A stretch of DNA of 13,531 bases from Methanomicrobiales archaeon (GTDB lineage: Archaea; Halobacteriota; Methanomicrobia; Methanomicrobiales; JACTUA01), in contig JAJRCY010000007.1 of assembly GCA_028678715.1 (NCBI GenBank), forward strand, positions 1-13,531, written 5' to 3'. Numbering within the stretch: the first letter of the stretch is position 1; each line of letters opens with the position of its first letter. Positions 7,823 to 13,531 of this stretch are shown in pieces. The notes beneath the pieces were generated by a model, which searched no databases, was not told where the DNA came from, and saw only the letters and a list, made by a program, of their open reading frames with translations. Both the position numbers and the translations under genes were made by a program.

Positions 7823-8044
7823 ATGACGCTCTTGCGGGCATATCGTCCCCTCATCCACCATGACCTCTGCATCCGGTGCGGGACCTGCGCCGACCTCTGC
7901 CGCCCGGGCTGCATCCACCGGCGCCGTGACGGTTTCTTTCATCCCGATGTCCCGTGCTGCAGGGGGTGCGGCGTCTGCTCCCGGGCCTGCCCGGAAGGGG
8001 CCATCGAGATGGCGGAGATCGGGGGCATATTCGTGCTGGCTTGA
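7823..8044 (+). CDS. Orphan 2[4Fe-4S] ferredoxin, PorD/KorD-like
   Basis: A small electron carrier of 73 residues from the ATG at 7823, or 83 from an in-frame TTG at 7793 that has a much better Shine-Dalgarno. Two cysteine motifs are intact: C16-x2-C19-x2-C22-x3-C26-RP and C46-x2-C49-x2-C52-x3-C56-P, so both cubane clusters should form (three cysteines of each set plus the fourth of the other). The phrases YRPLIHHDLCIRCGTC and CPEGAIEMAE closely resemble the delta subunit (PorD/KorD/VorD) of archaeal 2-oxoacid:ferredoxin oxidoreductases. The alpha, beta and gamma subunits are not beside it, so it may be a free ferredoxin or an unlinked subunit. Extra cysteines at 30 and 45 lie next to the motifs. 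Its neighbours, the ICMT-like and RNB genes, give no clear functional link; the 111-base gap to the RNB gene allows co-transcription. Confidence 0.85.
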   Translation: MTLLRAYRPLIHHDLCIRCGTCADLCRPGCIHRRRDGFFHPDVPCCRGCGVCSRACPEGAIEMAEIGGIFVLA

Positions 8045-8155
8045 GGGGATCTGCGCCATTCCCCGGGATCGGGACGAATCTCTCACGGGGCACTGTTCCG
8101 GGAGCGGGATGCGGCCCCGTGCATCCCTGCGGGAGCGCAGGACCGGAGGTTTTTC

Positions 8156-9664
8156 ATGCCTGAAACGAATCTCTTTTCCACGGCCATGAAACACCACCGC
8201 TTCGTTGACCTGAAGGCCATCGCGTACAGTGCCATGGAGAAGTACGGCTTCTGGCCACGGTTCCCGGAGCCCGTCATCCGGGAGGTCAATGCCAGCACCG
8301 AAGGAAAGGTTCTGGCCGGCCAGAGCGATGTCCGGGACCTCCGGGCGCTCCTCTGGTCGTCCATCGACAACTCCGACTCCCTGGACCTGGACCAGCTGGA
8401 GTACTGCGAACGCGGACCCGGCGATGAGATCCATGTCCGGGTCGCTGTCGCCGACGTGGATCTCTATGTCCCAAAGGCATCGCAGACGGACCGGCACGCT
8501 GCCCACAACGGCACGTCGGTCTATACCGGCGTCACCACCTTCCCGCTCTTTCCGGACCGGTTCTCCCATGGCCTGACCTCGCTCCTTCCGGGCGGGGACC
8601 GCAGGGCGATCGTCGTGGAGTACGCGGTCCTCCCTGACGGGAGCTTCCGGCCCGGCGACGTGTACCGGGCCCAGGTCCTGAACAAGGCCAAGCTCGTGTA
8701 CGAGGAGGTCGGGGACTGGCTGGAAGGGCTGGGCCCCATCCCCCCCGGGGTGCGGGACGTTCCCGGCCTGGAGGCCCAGATCCGCCTGCAGGTGGAGGCC
8801 TCCCGGCGCCTGAAACACTACCGGATGGAGCAGGGTGCGCTGGAGCTGGACACCCTCGAACCCCGAACGGTCATGGAGGGGGATACTGTCCGGGAAGTGG
8901 TGGTCCCGCGGAAGAACCTGGCCGGCCACCTGATCGAGGACTTCATGATTGCTGCGAACGGGACCATGGTGGCCTGCCTGGAGAAGGCCGGCATCACCAT
9001 GATCCAGCGGGTGGTGCAGGTCCCGAAGCACTGGGACGGGATCGTGGAGACGGCGGCCATGTACCACGAGGTCCTGCCCGCCGAACCGGATGCGAAGGCC
9101 CTCTCGGAGTTCCTGGTCCGGCGCAAGAAAGCCGATCCCGAGCGGTTCCCGGACCTGTCCCTGACGATCGTGAAGCTCCTGGGGCGCGGGGAATACCTGG
9201 CACTGGAACCGGGCCAGGAACCCTACGGCCACTTCGGTCTCGCTGTCACGCACTACACCCATTCCACCGCCCCGAACCGGCGCTACGTGGACCTGATCAT
9301 CCAGCGGCTGGTGAAGTCGGTCCTGGACCGGAAACCCAGCCCCTATACCACGGAAGAACTGGTCCAGCGATCCGCCTGGCTCACGGACCGGGAGCACGAG
9401 TCCAACAAGGTCGAACGCTTCATGCAGAAGGCGGCGGCCGCCCTCTTCCTCCAGAACCGGATCGGCGACACCTTCGATGCCATCGTCACCGGGGCCACCG
9501 AACACGGGACATTCGCCCGGACCCTCCATCCCCCGGCTGAGGGCAAGGTGGTCCAGGGCAGCCATGGCCTCGCGGTGGGGCAGAAGATCACGGTGCGGCT
9601 GCTGAAGGCGGACCCGTACAACGCCCTCATCGACTTTGCGTGCACCGGCAGGGGGAAGAGGTAG
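8156..9664 (+). CDS. Compact RNB-domain (RNase II/R-like) exoribonuclease
   Basis: A 502-residue protein dominated by the RNB catalytic domain of processive 3'-5' exoribonucleases. The metal-binding motif is SSIDNSDSLDLDQLEY, with D71, D77 and D79 matching the RNase II aspartates 201, 207 and 209, while Q80 stands where the fourth (D210) is expected. The conserved arginine motif is present as STAPNRRYVDLIIQR (R375, R376). It lacks the tandem cold-shock domains of RNase R; the N-terminus is only about 60 residues before the catalytic motif. A short S1-like OB fold ends the protein (from IGDTFDAIVTGATEHGTF). The IDN-x-DS-x-DLDQ form is, to my knowledge, seen in a distinct RNB subgroup, so the glutamine is probably a subgroup trait and not decay. 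The start has GGAGG 6 bases upstream. It converges on tRNA-Leu. RNB proteins are patchy in archaea, where the exosome usually does this work. Confidence 0.9.
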   Translation: MPETNLFSTAMKHHRFVDLKAIAYSAMEKYGFWPRFPEPVIREVNASTEGKVLAGQSDVRDLRALLWSSIDNSDSLDLDQLEYCERGPGDEIHVRVAVADVDLYVPKASQTDRHAAHNGTSVYTGVTTFPLFPDRFSHGLTSLLPGGDRRAIVVEYAVLPDGSFRPGDVYRAQVLNKAKLVYEEVGDWLEGLGPIPPGVRDVPGLEAQIRLQVEASRRLKHYRMEQGALELDTLEPRTVMEGDTVREVVVPRKNLAGHLIEDFMIAANGTMVACLEKAGITMIQRVVQVPKHWDGIVETAAMYHEVLPAEPDAKALSEFLVRRKKADPERFPDLSLTIVKLLGRGEYLALEPGQEPYGHFGLAVTHYTHSTAPNRRYVDLIIQRLVKSVLDRKPSPYTTEELVQRSAWLTDREHESNKVERFMQKAAAALFLQNRIGDTFDAIVTGATEHGTFARTLHPPAEGKVVQGSHGLAVGQKITVRLLKADPYNALIDFACTGRGKR

Positions 9665-9674
9665 CCCTATCCGC

Positions 9675-9701
9675 GATCACCGCAGGTGGATGTAGGTGAT
9701 C
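9675..9701 (+). terminator. Inverted repeat after the RNB gene
   Basis: GATCACC and GGTGATC form a 7-bp stem with a 13-base loop starting 11 bases after the stop codon. It sits in the 99-base gap between the convergent RNB gene and tRNA-Leu. There is no T-run, so a terminator role is only suggested by position. Confidence 0.3.
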
Positions 9702-9763
9702 CCTGACACCGTTCCTGCGATAAAGAGGCTGCAGGGTATACCGTGGTGACACGTACGGGGGAA

Positions 9764-9848
9764 TGCGAGGGGTGGGATTCGAACCCACGGATCCCTGCGG
9801 AACCGGATCTTAAGTCCGGCGGTGTTGGCCAGGCTTGCCTACCCTCGC
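9764..9848 (-). tRNA. tRNA-Leu, anticodon UAA
   Basis: On the minus strand the acceptor stem is GCGAGGG/CCCTCGC (7 bp), with A as discriminator at 9764. The anticodon stem CCGGA/TCCGG holds the loop CTTAAGA, so the anticodon is TAA (9810-9812 complement), reading UUA. The long variable arm (TTCCGCAGGGATCC, with a TCC/GGA stem) is the type II arm of tRNA-Leu. The T arm GTGGG-TTCGAAT-CCCAC is perfect. The D loop has the GG pair (CCTGGCC), but the D stem is weak: GGC opposite ACC pairs only at two positions. CCA is not encoded and no intron is present. Confidence 0.95.
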
Positions 9849-9874
9849 GACAGGAGAGTACTCTGCACCGCTGC

Positions 9875-9883
9875 CGATAAACT
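9875..9883 (-). promoter_or_regulatory. TATA-like box of tRNA-Leu
   Basis: The minus strand reads AGTTTATCG about 30 bases before the tRNA 5' end, so transcription would start about 5 bases upstream of the mature tRNA. A 10-bp palindrome, AGAGTACTCT (9855-9864), lies between box and gene. Confidence 0.45.
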
Positions 9884-9913
9884 TCTTCCCGGAGGGGCAG
9901 CCCGTGGATGCCC

Positions 9914-10192
9914 TCAGTACCGCACCGCAAATCCTTTCAGATCCCCCCGGAACTCCTCCTCCCGGATATCGACGTGATCCACCCGGGCATACGGGGGCCC
10001 CCTGCGGCAGAAAGCGACCACCTGTTCAACGGCAACCCGTTCCCCCTCAAGGACCGCCTCCACCCCGCCGTCCGGCAGGTTGCGGATCCACCCGGAGACT
10101 CCTGCAGCGAGGGCCTGCTCCTGCACCGCCGACCGGAAGAAGACACCCTGGACGCGGCCGGAGACCCGGAGATGGCGGCGGACGGGTGCCAT
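9914..10192 (-). CDS. acyP: Acylphosphatase
   Basis: A 92-residue enzyme that hydrolyses carboxyl-phosphate bonds of acylphosphates in the cytoplasm. The family signature is complete: GRVQGVFFR (12-20), with the phosphate-binding arginine R20, and GWIRNLPDGGVEAVLEGE (34-51), with the catalytic asparagine N38. The length matches the usual 90-100 residues. I chose the ATG at 10192 because the protein then begins MAPVRRHLRVSG as in homologues, and AGGA is 9 bases upstream. An in-frame ATG at 10210 would add MTGLIF and has no visible ribosome site. It follows the adenosine-specific kinase gene after about 50 bases that contain a hairpin, so it may share its transcript. Confidence 0.95.
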   Translation of the reverse strand: MAPVRRHLRVSGRVQGVFFRSAVQEQALAAGVSGWIRNLPDGGVEAVLEGERVAVEQVVAFCRRGPPYARVDHVDIREEEFRGDLKGFAVRY

Positions 10193-10222
10193 AAAAATCA
10201 ATCCTGTCATTCGCTGAGAGGT

Positions 10223-10243
10223 GACCCCGGAAACCCGGGGGTC
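10223..10243 (-). terminator. Hairpin immediately after the adenosine-specific kinase stop
   Basis: GACCCC (10223-10228) pairs with GGGGTC (10238-10243), extended by two more G-C pairs across one bulged base around an A-rich loop. On the transcript the stem begins inside the TGA stop codon. No U-run follows, so it could attenuate or protect the 3' end and need not terminate before acyP. Confidence 0.35.
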
Positions 10244-10739
10244 ATCCTCTCTTGTATCCGAATCTCCTGAGGAGCTCTGTCCGCTGGGCCACCTCCGACG
10301 GTCCTTCGACTCCCCGGGGCGATACCCCGTCGATCACTCCCAGGATCCCGCGCCCCTGCCCGGATTCGGCCAGGATCACCTGGGCCGGGTTTGCGGTGGC
10401 ACAGAAGACGGTGCAAACCTCCTGGAGGTTTTTCACCGCGTTCAGCACGTTGATGGGATAGCAGTTCCTCAGGAAGAGGAGGAAGGAGTGTCCGGCCCCG
10501 ATGGCCCGCGCATTCCGCGTGGCCAGTTCCCGGAGTTCGTCATCATTTCCCTCCACGCGGATCAGGCAGTCCCCCGACGACTCGCAGAACGCGAGCCCGA
10601 ACCGCGCACCGGGAACGGACCCTGCCACCGCCTCGTAGAGGTCCTCGACGGTCTTGATGAAGTGGGACTGGCCCAGGATCACGTTCACATCCTCCGGCTT
10701 CTCGATCTCCACTGAGGTGAGGTGAAAGTTCCCCTGCAT
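10242..10739 (-). CDS. Adenosine-specific kinase family protein (PF04008)
   Basis: A 165-residue cytoplasmic protein of the ancient conserved family represented by Pyrobaculum aerophilum PAE2307, described as adenosine-specific kinases that form a stable phosphohistidine. The conserved blocks are all present: EKPEDVNVILGQSHFIKTVEDLYEA (14-38), VPGARFGLAFCESSG (42-56), AIGAGHSFLLFLRN (79-92), YPINVLNAVKN (94-104), FCATANPAQVILAES (112-126) and GRGILGVIDGVSPRGVE (129-145). H26 and H84 are the conserved histidines available for phosphorylation. An upstream in-frame ATG at 10799 would add 20 non-conserved residues; I prefer 10739 because the family starts there, GGTGGT is about 10 bases upstream, and a TATA-like CTTATCC at 10771-10778 would give a leader of about 10 bases. 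Downstream is acyP. The physiological role in methanogens is unclear. Confidence 0.92.
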   Translation of the reverse strand: MQGNFHLTSVEIEKPEDVNVILGQSHFIKTVEDLYEAVAGSVPGARFGLAFCESSGDCLIRVEGNDDELRELATRNARAIGAGHSFLLFLRNCYPINVLNAVKNLQEVCTVFCATANPAQVILAESGQGRGILGVIDGVSPRGVEGPSEVAQRTELLRRFGYKRG

Positions 10740-10770
10740 GGTGCATCGTACCACCGATGGATTCATGAAG

Positions 10771-10778
10771 GGATAAGG
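10771..10778 (-). promoter_or_regulatory. TATA-like box of the adenosine-specific kinase gene
   Basis: CCTTATCC on the minus strand, centred about 35 bases before the ATG at 10739. It is a weak match to the archaeal consensus but is the only AT-rich element at suitable distance. Confidence 0.3.
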
Positions 10779-10886
10779 CATTGCGGGCTGCCCTGCCACT
10801 ACCTGGAGATACCGGTTCCTACCCGGGGATGAACCGCACTCCCGTACTGCCCTCGTCTCCGGCCGGAGGATTTCCCTGCACCATCT

Positions 10887-11069
10887 TTACCCCCGGGCAG
10901 CGGGTTCAGGAGTATCCCACCGGTCCTCTCTCCTCGAGATAATCCTTGTTCTCCGGTTTTTTCCCTTCTCTGCGATTCTTTCAGGATTGGCGTCCAACCG
11001 GTGACGAACCCGTTCATACCCCATAAACATGGCGCTCCGGAAAAGGTAATGAAAGATGGTTGATTTCAT
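10887..11069 (-). CDS. Possible small basic protein, unrecognised
   Basis: An open frame of 60 codons starting MKSTIFHYLFRSAMFMGYE and ending in an Arg-rich, hydrophilic tail. I recognise no family. In favour: a TATATG box lies about 34 bases before the ATG, which would give a very short leader, and the frame starts just where the region begins. Against: no Shine-Dalgarno, and third-position GC is about 57% by my count, much lower than in neighbouring genes, so codon use does not resemble them. It could be a small gene of foreign origin or a chance frame in non-coding DNA. Confidence 0.2.
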   Translation of the reverse strand: MKSTIFHYLFRSAMFMGYERVRHRLDANPERIAEKGKNRRTRIISRREDRWDTPEPAARG

Positions 11070-11071
11070 GG

Positions 11072-11078
11072 AAAAAAA
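11072..11078 (-). terminator. T7 tract, candidate terminator of the PfkB-DUF2070 operon
   Basis: TTTTTTT on the minus strand preceded directly by the GC-rich palindrome CCGCCGGCGG (11079-11088 region). Archaeal RNA polymerase can terminate at such T-runs. It is about 170 bases beyond the DUF2070 stop and is the first T-run of this length downstream. Confidence 0.4.
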
Positions 11079-11099
11079 CCGCCGGCGATAAGTTCAAGT

Positions 11100-11105
11100 C
11101 ATATA
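11100..11105 (-). promoter_or_regulatory. TATATG box in the intergenic region
   Basis: TATATG on the minus strand, about 34 bases before the ATG of the possible small ORF at 11069. The nearly symmetrical sequence (CATATAC on plus) could equally drive plus-strand transcription toward 11130, where an inverted repeat begins. No gene clearly depends on it. Confidence 0.25.
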
Positions 11106-11127
11106 CTGCCTGATACCTTCCCGTGGA

Positions 11128-11166
11128 ACCGGGTCAGCGATTCCCCATGCGGTAAAAGGACCCGGT
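11128..11166. repeat. 8-bp inverted repeat with 23-base loop
   Basis: ACCGGGTC (11128-11135) and GACCCGGT (11159-11166) are perfect reverse complements, about 80 bases downstream of the DUF2070 stop. Read on plus, the second arm is followed by a pyrimidine run (CCTCTCTTCTC). It may be a transcript 3'-end structure or part of a small RNA. Confidence 0.4.
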
Positions 11167-11245
11167 CCTCTCTTCTCACCGCAATCCGCACGCAGAACCG
11201 GGGATCATTGCCGTCGTTACCGTTGAGGGGATCAGGCACAGGTCC

Positions 11246-13003
11246 TCACGCCGCCAGCAGGAAGGTGAGCAGCGCCAGCAGGTATGCGATGAAGATGATC
11301 GCTATCCCCAGCGGTGCCAGGAAGGTGAGGGTGGTGGTCACTGCCGCAGCGATCTGGGCGATCCGGTGGGACCCGAAGACCACGATCCCCCGGCAGCAGG
11401 CGGTGGCCCCGCCTGCGGTCGCGGGGGCAAGATCCGCGATGGCGTCCTGCACGGCCTTCTGCACGTAGGGCACGATCTCGCCGGGCCGGATGGCGAGACC
11501 GATGGGGTTCTTCCCGGTGATGGTGTTCACGACGTGGGTGTCGGTGGTCATGATCTCGGCATCCTCCACCTGGCCGAGCACCGCGTTCCGGAAGATCTCC
11601 CGGGCGCCCTGCACGATGTTGTTCCCGTCCAGGATCACGTACGCGGTCCTCTGCCCGCCCGCCTCGATCACCAGCGCCTGGATACCCAGCTCCCCGAACC
11701 CCTGCTGCCGGGTGAAGGGGACCTGCACCTGTGCCACGCCGGCGCGGAAGGGGGCCAGCGGCAATCCTGCCTGGAGCCCTATGACCGCCCGGACCCCCTC
11801 CACGTACTCGGTGGCAATGGCGGTGCCGTAGTGGACGCCACCCGATACCTCTGTCATGCTGTTGTGGGCATCGATGAAGAGGAAGTGCCCGAACTGCGGC
11901 CGTGCCTCTGCCATCAGGATCAGGGCCAGGGCTGGGTCCAGATCCTCGGTCCGTGCCGGTGCCCGTGTCCCCACCACCACCAGGGTATCCCCGAACCGCT
12001 GGGAGAGGAGCGAGACGGACCCATGGGTGATCCGGGCGGACCGCCCGGCAGAGTCACGGAACGGAATTTCCTGCAGGGATGCCCGGACCGCTGCCACCAC
12101 CTTGCCGATCTCCTCGGCCCCGACCGGGTTGAAGTCGTGGGTGGCGCAGCCGTGGCCCACCAGCACATCCCCTTCCAGGGAGTCATGGAGCATGTGGGGG
12201 AGCATTCCTCCCCCGGCGTTGCCCACCGGCCCCGGGTGGATGTTCGGGACGGTCACCACCGCGTCCTCCTTCCCGTCGCGGCGGAGGACCAGGCTTGCCT
12301 GGGGCACCGTCACCTCCTCCCCCATCCGGCGGAACCAGGCGTCCATGCCAGGAGACCTGTCCGTCAGGTGGGCCAGGAATGCGTTCAGGAAGCCGAAGAC
12401 CCGGACATGGAGCATCCGGTCCAGGGGGAACTCGATGAGCCGGATCAGGAGGAGCGCCCCGGCACCGAGGGTAACCAGGGAGATGAGAGCCACCGGTAGC
12501 AAGCCGGGTACGGCCATGGCGGCCCCGAGGGCAAGCCCCGCGCCGCTCGGGACGGCGGCAGGAACGGCCATCCGCAGCGGCCGGTAGTCGGCGGTGGCGA
12601 CGAGCACCATGAGCCGGATCCCGAAGACCAGGCCCAGCGAGAAGGCGTAGAGGAAGGCAAAGAGGCCAGGTACAGGAAAGAGCAGGGCCAGCAGCACCGC
12701 AGCCAGCTGGAAGACGGTGCCTGCCAGGGCCAGGAGCGCCGAGCGGTTCAGGGTGGCGATGCCTCCGCCCAGCCGGACCAGGGGTCCCGTGAGCAGCACG
12801 GCTGCGAGAGCGGGCACGGAGAAGAGCAGGGTGCCGGCCCAGGGGAAGGGGAGGGTGAAGGGAACGAGGAGGTCCAGCGCGGGGCCGGTCAGTGCGGCGA
12901 CGAGAAGCGAGAGGTACCAGGGAGGCGCGCTGAAGAGGAACCGGGTCAGGTACTCCATCCGGGAGTCCGGGCTGTGGATGGTCCGGGAAGGAGCGTTCTC
13001 CAT
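11246..13003 (-). CDS. DUF2070 family archaeal membrane protein (predicted lipid hydrolase)
   Basis: A 585-residue member of DUF2070 (PF09843, COG3356), an archaeal family predicted, without direct proof known to me, to be a membrane-associated hydrolase related to neutral ceramidases. Six or so membrane segments fill the first 190 residues. The soluble domain has the conserved His motifs NIHPGPVGNAGGG (H256) and VGHGCATHDFNP (H284, H289), plausible metal ligands, then DAHNSMTEVSGGVHYGT, DGNNIVQGAREIF and DAEIMTTDTHVVNT. Two membrane helices close the protein. The open frame extends to 13309, but that part overlaps the PfkB gene in another frame. The ATG at 13003 is chosen because it lies 7 bases after the PfkB TGA and has GAGG 5 bases upstream, giving MENAPSRTIHS before the first helix. 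It is co-transcribed with the PfkB gene. Confidence 0.92.
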   Translation of the reverse strand: MENAPSRTIHSPDSRMEYLTRFLFSAPPWYLSLLVAALTGPALDLLVPFTLPFPWAGTLLFSVPALAAVLLTGPLVRLGGGIATLNRSALLALAGTVFQLAAVLLALLFPVPGLFAFLYAFSLGLVFGIRLMVLVATADYRPLRMAVPAAVPSGAGLALGAAMAVPGLLPVALISLVTLGAGALLLIRLIEFPLDRMLHVRVFGFLNAFLAHLTDRSPGMDAWFRRMGEEVTVPQASLVLRRDGKEDAVVTVPNIHPGPVGNAGGGMLPHMLHDSLEGDVLVGHGCATHDFNPVGAEEIGKVVAAVRASLQEIPFRDSAGRSARITHGSVSLLSQRFGDTLVVVGTRAPARTEDLDPALALILMAEARPQFGHFLFIDAHNSMTEVSGGVHYGTAIATEYVEGVRAVIGLQAGLPLAPFRAGVAQVQVPFTRQQGFGELGIQALVIEAGGQRTAYVILDGNNIVQGAREIFRNAVLGQVEDAEIMTTDTHVVNTITGKNPIGLAIRPGEIVPYVQKAVQDAIADLAPATAGGATACCRGIVVFGSHRIAQIAAAVTTTLTFLAPLGIAIIFIAYLLALLTFLLAA

Positions 13004-13010
13004 GATCGCC

Positions 13011-13531
13011 TCACCGCCCCGGCGCCCCGGTCCGCTCCGGCACGGGCAGCGGGCCGAAGTGCTGCCGGTGCCGCCGCTCCATCTGGTCCCAGGTGGGGAG
13101 GTTGGTCTGGCACCCCACCGATTCGACAGCGAACGAGGCGGTGACGGTCCCGATACGGCCGCAGGCCTCCGGGCCATGGCCCTTCGCGTATGCGGAGAGG
13201 AACCCGGCCCGGTAGGCGTCGCCGGCCCCCGTCGGGTCCCTGAGGGGGACGGGGACGATGGGGATCCGGTGCACCCTGCCCCCCGAATGGACCTCGGAGC
13301 CCTCTGCATCCATGGTCACGATCACCAGGGGGACCCCGTCGATGATCTCACCCTGGCTCCGGCCCAGGACATGACACAGGGTGGCCATCTCGTGCCGGTT
13401 CGCAAAGAGGATCGCGACGCGGGCGATGAGGGATTCCAGCTGGTCCTTCGTGTACCAGCCGATGTCCTGGCCGGGGTCAAAGGAGGAGAAAGCGGCCCGC
13501 TCCGCCACCCGGACATTGAAGCCGGGATCGG
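13011..13531 (-). CDS. PfkB-family sugar/nucleoside kinase (N-terminus beyond window)
   Basis: The C-terminal 173 residues of a ribokinase-type kinase; the frame is open through the last base, so the N-terminal half with the substrate lid is missing. The second PfkB signature is intact: LRDPTGAGDAYRAGFLSAYAKG, with the anion-hole GAGD whose aspartate is the catalytic base. Upstream, FDPGQDIGWYTKDQLESLI and ILFANRHEMATL are typical of the archaeal nucleoside/adenosine-type PfkB kinases (MJ0406-like); VIVTMDAEGSEVH is the ATP-site strand. Substrate cannot be decided from this half; adenosine or another nucleoside is the best guess. It is followed after 7 bases by the DUF2070 gene. Confidence 0.92.
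   Translation of the reverse strand, partial: DPGFNVRVAERAAFSSFDPGQDIGWYTKDQLESLIARVAILFANRHEMATLCHVLGRSQGEIIDGVPLVIVTMDAEGSEVHSGGRVHRIPIVPVPLRDPTGAGDAYRAGFLSAYAKGHGPEACGRIGTVTASFAVESVGCQTNLPTWDQMERRHRQHFGPLPVPERTGAPGR

Larger units (their letters stand above)
10740..11245. other. Intergenic region of about 500 bases with lower GC
   Basis: Between the adenosine-specific kinase and DUF2070 genes there is no recognisable protein or RNA gene. Base composition is visibly less GC-rich than the flanks. It contains a weak promoter for the kinase gene, a 60-codon open frame on the minus strand (10887-11069), an 8-bp inverted repeat (11128-11166), a TATATG box (11100-11105, minus) and a T7 tract (11072-11078, minus). 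I looked for archaeal C/D-box motifs and for tRNA-like structure and found none convincing. Confidence 0.6.

Noticed and set aside
7601..9565. 654-codon minus-strand frame opposite the ferredoxin and RNB genes
   Set aside because: It is antisense to two well-recognised proteins and has a composition-driven sequence without any motif.
10799..11017. 72-codon minus-strand frame upstream of the adenosine-specific kinase gene
   Set aside because: It overlaps the other small frame at 10887-11069, has no ribosome site or promoter, and its product is unrecognisable.
10980..11020. Possible archaeal C/D-box small RNA
   Set aside because: GTGACGA near 11000 resembles a C box with one mismatch, but no properly placed D box or C'/D' pair was found.
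13004..13309. N-terminal extension of the DUF2070 frame
   Set aside because: These about 100 codons overlap the PfkB gene in another frame and are Pro, Ser, Arg and Gly-rich shadow sequence; the ATG at 13003 has proper spacing and a ribosome site.

Overview
This window looks like a chromosomal segment from a GC-rich methanogenic archaeon, most likely of the order Methanomicrobiales. The archaeal assignment rests on several things. There is a DUF2070 membrane protein and an adenosine-specific kinase of the PF04008 type, both essentially archaeal. AT-rich TATA-like boxes sit about 25-35 bases before several start codons. The tRNA-Leu has no encoded CCA. The order-level assignment is inference from gene content (a UPF0182 giant membrane protein, a COG1361 secreted protein next to an FtsX-like permease, an orphan PorD-like ferredoxin), not from a database search.

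Left part (1-6756, all minus strand): an FtsX/MacB-type ABC permease that runs off the left edge is translationally coupled (8-base overlap) to an exported, C-terminally anchored protein with CARDB/COG1361-type beta domains. That pair has its own promoter, with a clear TATA box and a perfect 12-bp palindrome over the predicted transcription start. Upstream lie a full-length UPF0182 membrane protein (894 aa) and a 12-TM-type MFS transporter. Together they form an envelope-focused block.

Middle (6757-9664, plus strand): a divergent intergenic region leads to an isoprenylcysteine-methyltransferase-like (ICMT/PEMT) membrane enzyme, then a tiny 2[4Fe-4S] ferredoxin resembling the delta subunit of 2-oxoacid:ferredoxin oxidoreductases, then a compact RNB-domain (RNase II/R-like) exoribonuclease whose active-site motif ends in DLDQ instead of the usual D-x-D-D.

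Right part (9764-13531, minus strand): a tRNA-Leu(UAA), an acylphosphatase, an adenosine-specific kinase, a roughly 500-base region poor in recognisable genes (one possible small ORF, an inverted repeat, a T7 tract), a DUF2070 protein and the C-terminal half of a PfkB-family sugar/nucleoside kinase that continues past the right edge. The last two genes are 7 bases apart and surely one operon.

Most of the window is ordinary housekeeping or conserved-uncharacterised archaeal gene content. I see no CRISPR array, transposon, phage or defence island. The points most worth a second look are the palindrome/leaderless promoter of the COG1361-permease operon, the DLDQ ribonuclease, the UUG-versus-AUG start of the ferredoxin, and the unexplained intergenic region at 10740-11245.
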